Source: Coleofasciculus sp. FACHB-T130 (GTDB lineage: Bacteria > Cyanobacteriota > Cyanobacteriia > Cyanobacteriales > FACHB-T130). From it: a stretch of DNA of 64,000 nt. Shown here piece by piece: positions 62,436 through 64,000 of this stretch. Both the position numbers and the translations under genes were made by a program. The notes under the pieces were generated by a model. It worked only from the letters and a program-made list of their open reading frames with translations, did no database searches and was not told the origin of the DNA. Within the stretch, counting starts at the first letter, position 1. Each line of letters starts with the position of its first letter. The stretch lies in assembly GCF_014695375.1 (NCBI RefSeq), contig NZ_JACJOG010000022.1:62001-126000 (forward strand), given 5' to 3'.

Positions 62436-64000
62436 ATGCCAAAGCAAATTATCATCGCAGAGCAGCATCGAATTGCTGCCGTATTTTGGGAAGATCAAAT
62501 TCAAGAACTCGTCGTTGCGACTGGCAACCATCAAGTTGGAGACATTTATCTTGGCGTTGTTGAAAATGTCTTACCTGGGATAGATGCCGCCTTTGTGAAC
62601 ATCGGAGATACAGAGCGCAATGGCTTTATTCATGTTACTGACTTGGGGCCGTTGCGGCTAAAACGCTCTGCCGGTGCGATTACAGAACTGCTGACACCCC
62701 AGCAGAAAGTCTTGGTACAAGTGATGAAAGAGCCGACGGGCAACAAAGGCCCTCGGCTGACCGGAAACGTCAGCTTACCCGGACGCTATGTCGTGTTGAT
62801 GCCCTTCGGACGGGGTGTAAGTCTCTCGCGGCAAATCAAGAGTGAAAGCGAACGCAACCGCCTGAGAGCCTTAGCGGTTCTGATTAAACCCGCAGGCATG
62901 GGGCTGATCGTGCGGACAGAAGCGGAAGGACGGTCCGAAGAAGCCATCATTGAAGATTTGGAGTCTTTGCAAAAACAGTGGGAGGCAATTCAGCAAGAGG
63001 TAAACTCCACTAGGGCACCAGCACTATTGAATCGGGACGATGATTTTATTCAGCGCGTCCTGCGAGATATGTACAGTGCGGAAGTCAATCGCATCGTGGT
63101 TGATTCCCATACGGGAGTCAAACGAGTCAAGCAATACTTACTGAGCTGGAGCGGAGGGCGATCGCCTGAAGGGGTTTTGATTGACCATCACCGCGAGCGT
63201 CTGCCGATTTTAGAATACTTCCGCGTCAATGCCGCGATTCGAGAGGCCCTCAAGCCCAGAGTCGATCTTCCTTCCGGTGGCTACATTATCATTCAACCGA
63301 CGGAAGCATTGACGGTCATCGATGTTAACTCCGGTTCCTTTACTCGCTCCGCAACAGCCCGCGAAACGGTTCTGTGGACAAACAGCGAGGCAGCAACGGA
63401 AATTGCTCGCCAACTAAGGCTTCGGAATATCGCCGGTGTCATTATTGTTGACTTTATTGACATGGATCAGCGGCGAGACCAGCTGCAAGTGCTGGAACAC
63501 TTTAACAAGGCACTGAAAGTAGATAAAGCAAGACCGCAGATTGCTCAACTCTCAGAACTCGGCTTAGTAGAACTGACCCGCAAGCGTCAAGGTCAAAATA
63601 TTTACGAATTGTTTAGTCAGGCGTGTCCGACTTGCGGCGGCTTGGGGCATCAAGTTCGCCTTCCCGGTGAGCCTGCCCGAAATGGCGGGGAAATTGCCGA
63701 GCATTCTGTGCCAGTGCCTGTAAGGGAAGTCCGGACGGCACCTTATCGAAACGAACGAAACGAACGAAACGAACTTGGCGTCCGGGAAATGCCCCTCCCA
63801 GACATCCGTGAAAGTCGCAGCGAAGCCTTAGATTTAGCTGTTGATGATGATGATGATGATGACGCAATGGATTTGATGCATCATCCCAGTTATCAGGAAC
63901 GGGGAGGAGTCAATAACAATAATCGCCGTCGTCGTCGCCGCCGTATTGGCGAACCTCCTGCAAGAGAGGAAATCACTAAAAATCCCGTTCGAGTCTCGAC
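62436..64000 (+). CDS. rne: Ribonuclease E/G, 5' part, cut by window end
   Basis: 521 codons from ATG 62436 to the window edge without a stop. MPKQIIIAEQHRIAAVFWED and VGDIYLGVVENVLPGIDAAF begin the S1/RNase H-like region. KGPRLTGNVSLPGRYVVLMP, VIDVNSGSFTRSATARE (catalytic Asp) and IVDFIDMDQRRD (second Asp) form the active site. CPTCGG is the Zn-link that joins dimers. After residue about 410 the non-catalytic tail begins: an NERNERNE micro-repeat, a run of seven Asp residues and an NNNNRRRRRRR stretch. The catalytic part is complete, so most missing sequence is tail. It processes mRNA and rRNA, and in cyanobacteria binds PNPase through its C-terminus. Confidence 0.96.
   Translation, partial: MPKQIIIAEQHRIAAVFWEDQIQELVVATGNHQVGDIYLGVVENVLPGIDAAFVNIGDTERNGFIHVTDLGPLRLKRSAGAITELLTPQQKVLVQVMKEPTGNKGPRLTGNVSLPGRYVVLMPFGRGVSLSRQIKSESERNRLRALAVLIKPAGMGLIVRTEAEGRSEEAIIEDLESLQKQWEAIQQEVNSTRAPALLNRDDDFIQRVLRDMYSAEVNRIVVDSHTGVKRVKQYLLSWSGGRSPEGVLIDHHRERLPILEYFRVNAAIREALKPRVDLPSGGYIIIQPTEALTVIDVNSGSFTRSATARETVLWTNSEAATEIARQLRLRNIAGVIIVDFIDMDQRRDQLQVLEHFNKALKVDKARPQIAQLSELGLVELTRKRQGQNIYELFSQACPTCGGLGHQVRLPGEPARNGGEIAEHSVPVPVREVRTAPYRNERNERNELGVREMPLPDIRESRSEALDLAVDDDDDDDAMDLMHHPSYQERGGVNNNNRRRRRRRIGEPPAREEITKNPVRVS

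Noticed and set aside
62173-62583. A 136-codon ORF overlapping the rne start
   Set aside because: It runs through the leader hairpins and into rne in a different frame; the rne frame is the one with RNase E motifs.

Overview
The window is chromosomal DNA of a cyanobacterium, probably a filamentous, phycobilisome-type species. The evidence is the very frequent HIP1 octamer (GCGATCGC) and a set of lineage-typical genes: cruF and cruG for myxoxanthophyll, a fused panC-cmk, ferredoxin-dependent glutamate synthase, ycf35, ycf46, a PAM68-like protein, and serine/threonine kinases with WD40 propellers. There is no rRNA, IS element, CRISPR array or prophage core. I see one tRNA gene (tRNA-Cys). Genes at both ends are cut: a pterin dehydratase on the left and rne on the right. 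Layout: 1-270 is the cut pterin carbinolamine dehydratase. 399-6652 is an accessory island. It holds a 1111-residue fusion (four 66-residue integrase-type repeats, an SF2/SNF2-like helicase, and a eukaryotic RRP8-type methyltransferase) with a small unknown partner gene, then an HNH nuclease pair, a MazF-type pair and a DUF433/DUF5615 pair. Paired-HIP1 repeats lie between these modules. 6927-12152 carries an S9 peptidase, a yeast-type cytosine deaminase, a PfkB sugar kinase, a BioD-like/DRTGG protein and an EbsA-like protein. 12532-14896 is an overlapping radical SAM and membrane glycosyltransferase pair. 14977-26522 is mostly housekeeping: dnaX, a TPR protein, RNase HI, cruG-cruF, a GNAT protein, ruvX, rpsO, pam68 and DAHP synthase. 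26929-31045 holds ycf35, ycf46, a ribbon-helix-helix protein, a putative lipoprotein and a NarL-type response regulator. 31080-38705 is a signalling and envelope stretch: two paralogous PAS/GAF histidine kinases (one with degenerate catalytic motifs), a peptidoglycan-binding protein and a secreted protein. Similar TCACCC/GGGTGA palindromes occur in three of its non-coding stretches. 38885-47160 has a TerB/YkvA protein, a cAMP phosphodiesterase-like enzyme, tRNA-Cys, purM, an RlpA-like protein, panC-cmk and a polysaccharide deacetylase. 47398-64000 has Fd-GOGAT, a phosphodiester glycosidase, a mannose isomerase-type cupin, two tandem kinase-WD40 paralogues, a cysteine desulfurase and the 5' two-thirds or so of rne with a long structured leader. 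The item most worth pursuing is the helicase-RRP8 fusion and its partner at 399-4171. It combines an RNA-type methyltransferase with a remodelling helicase and target-recognition-like repeats, next to toxin-antitoxin pairs, which fits a defence or mobile-element role. That role is inference. Start codons were re-chosen where a ribosome-binding site or the domain boundary favoured an internal start; these choices are stated in each entry.
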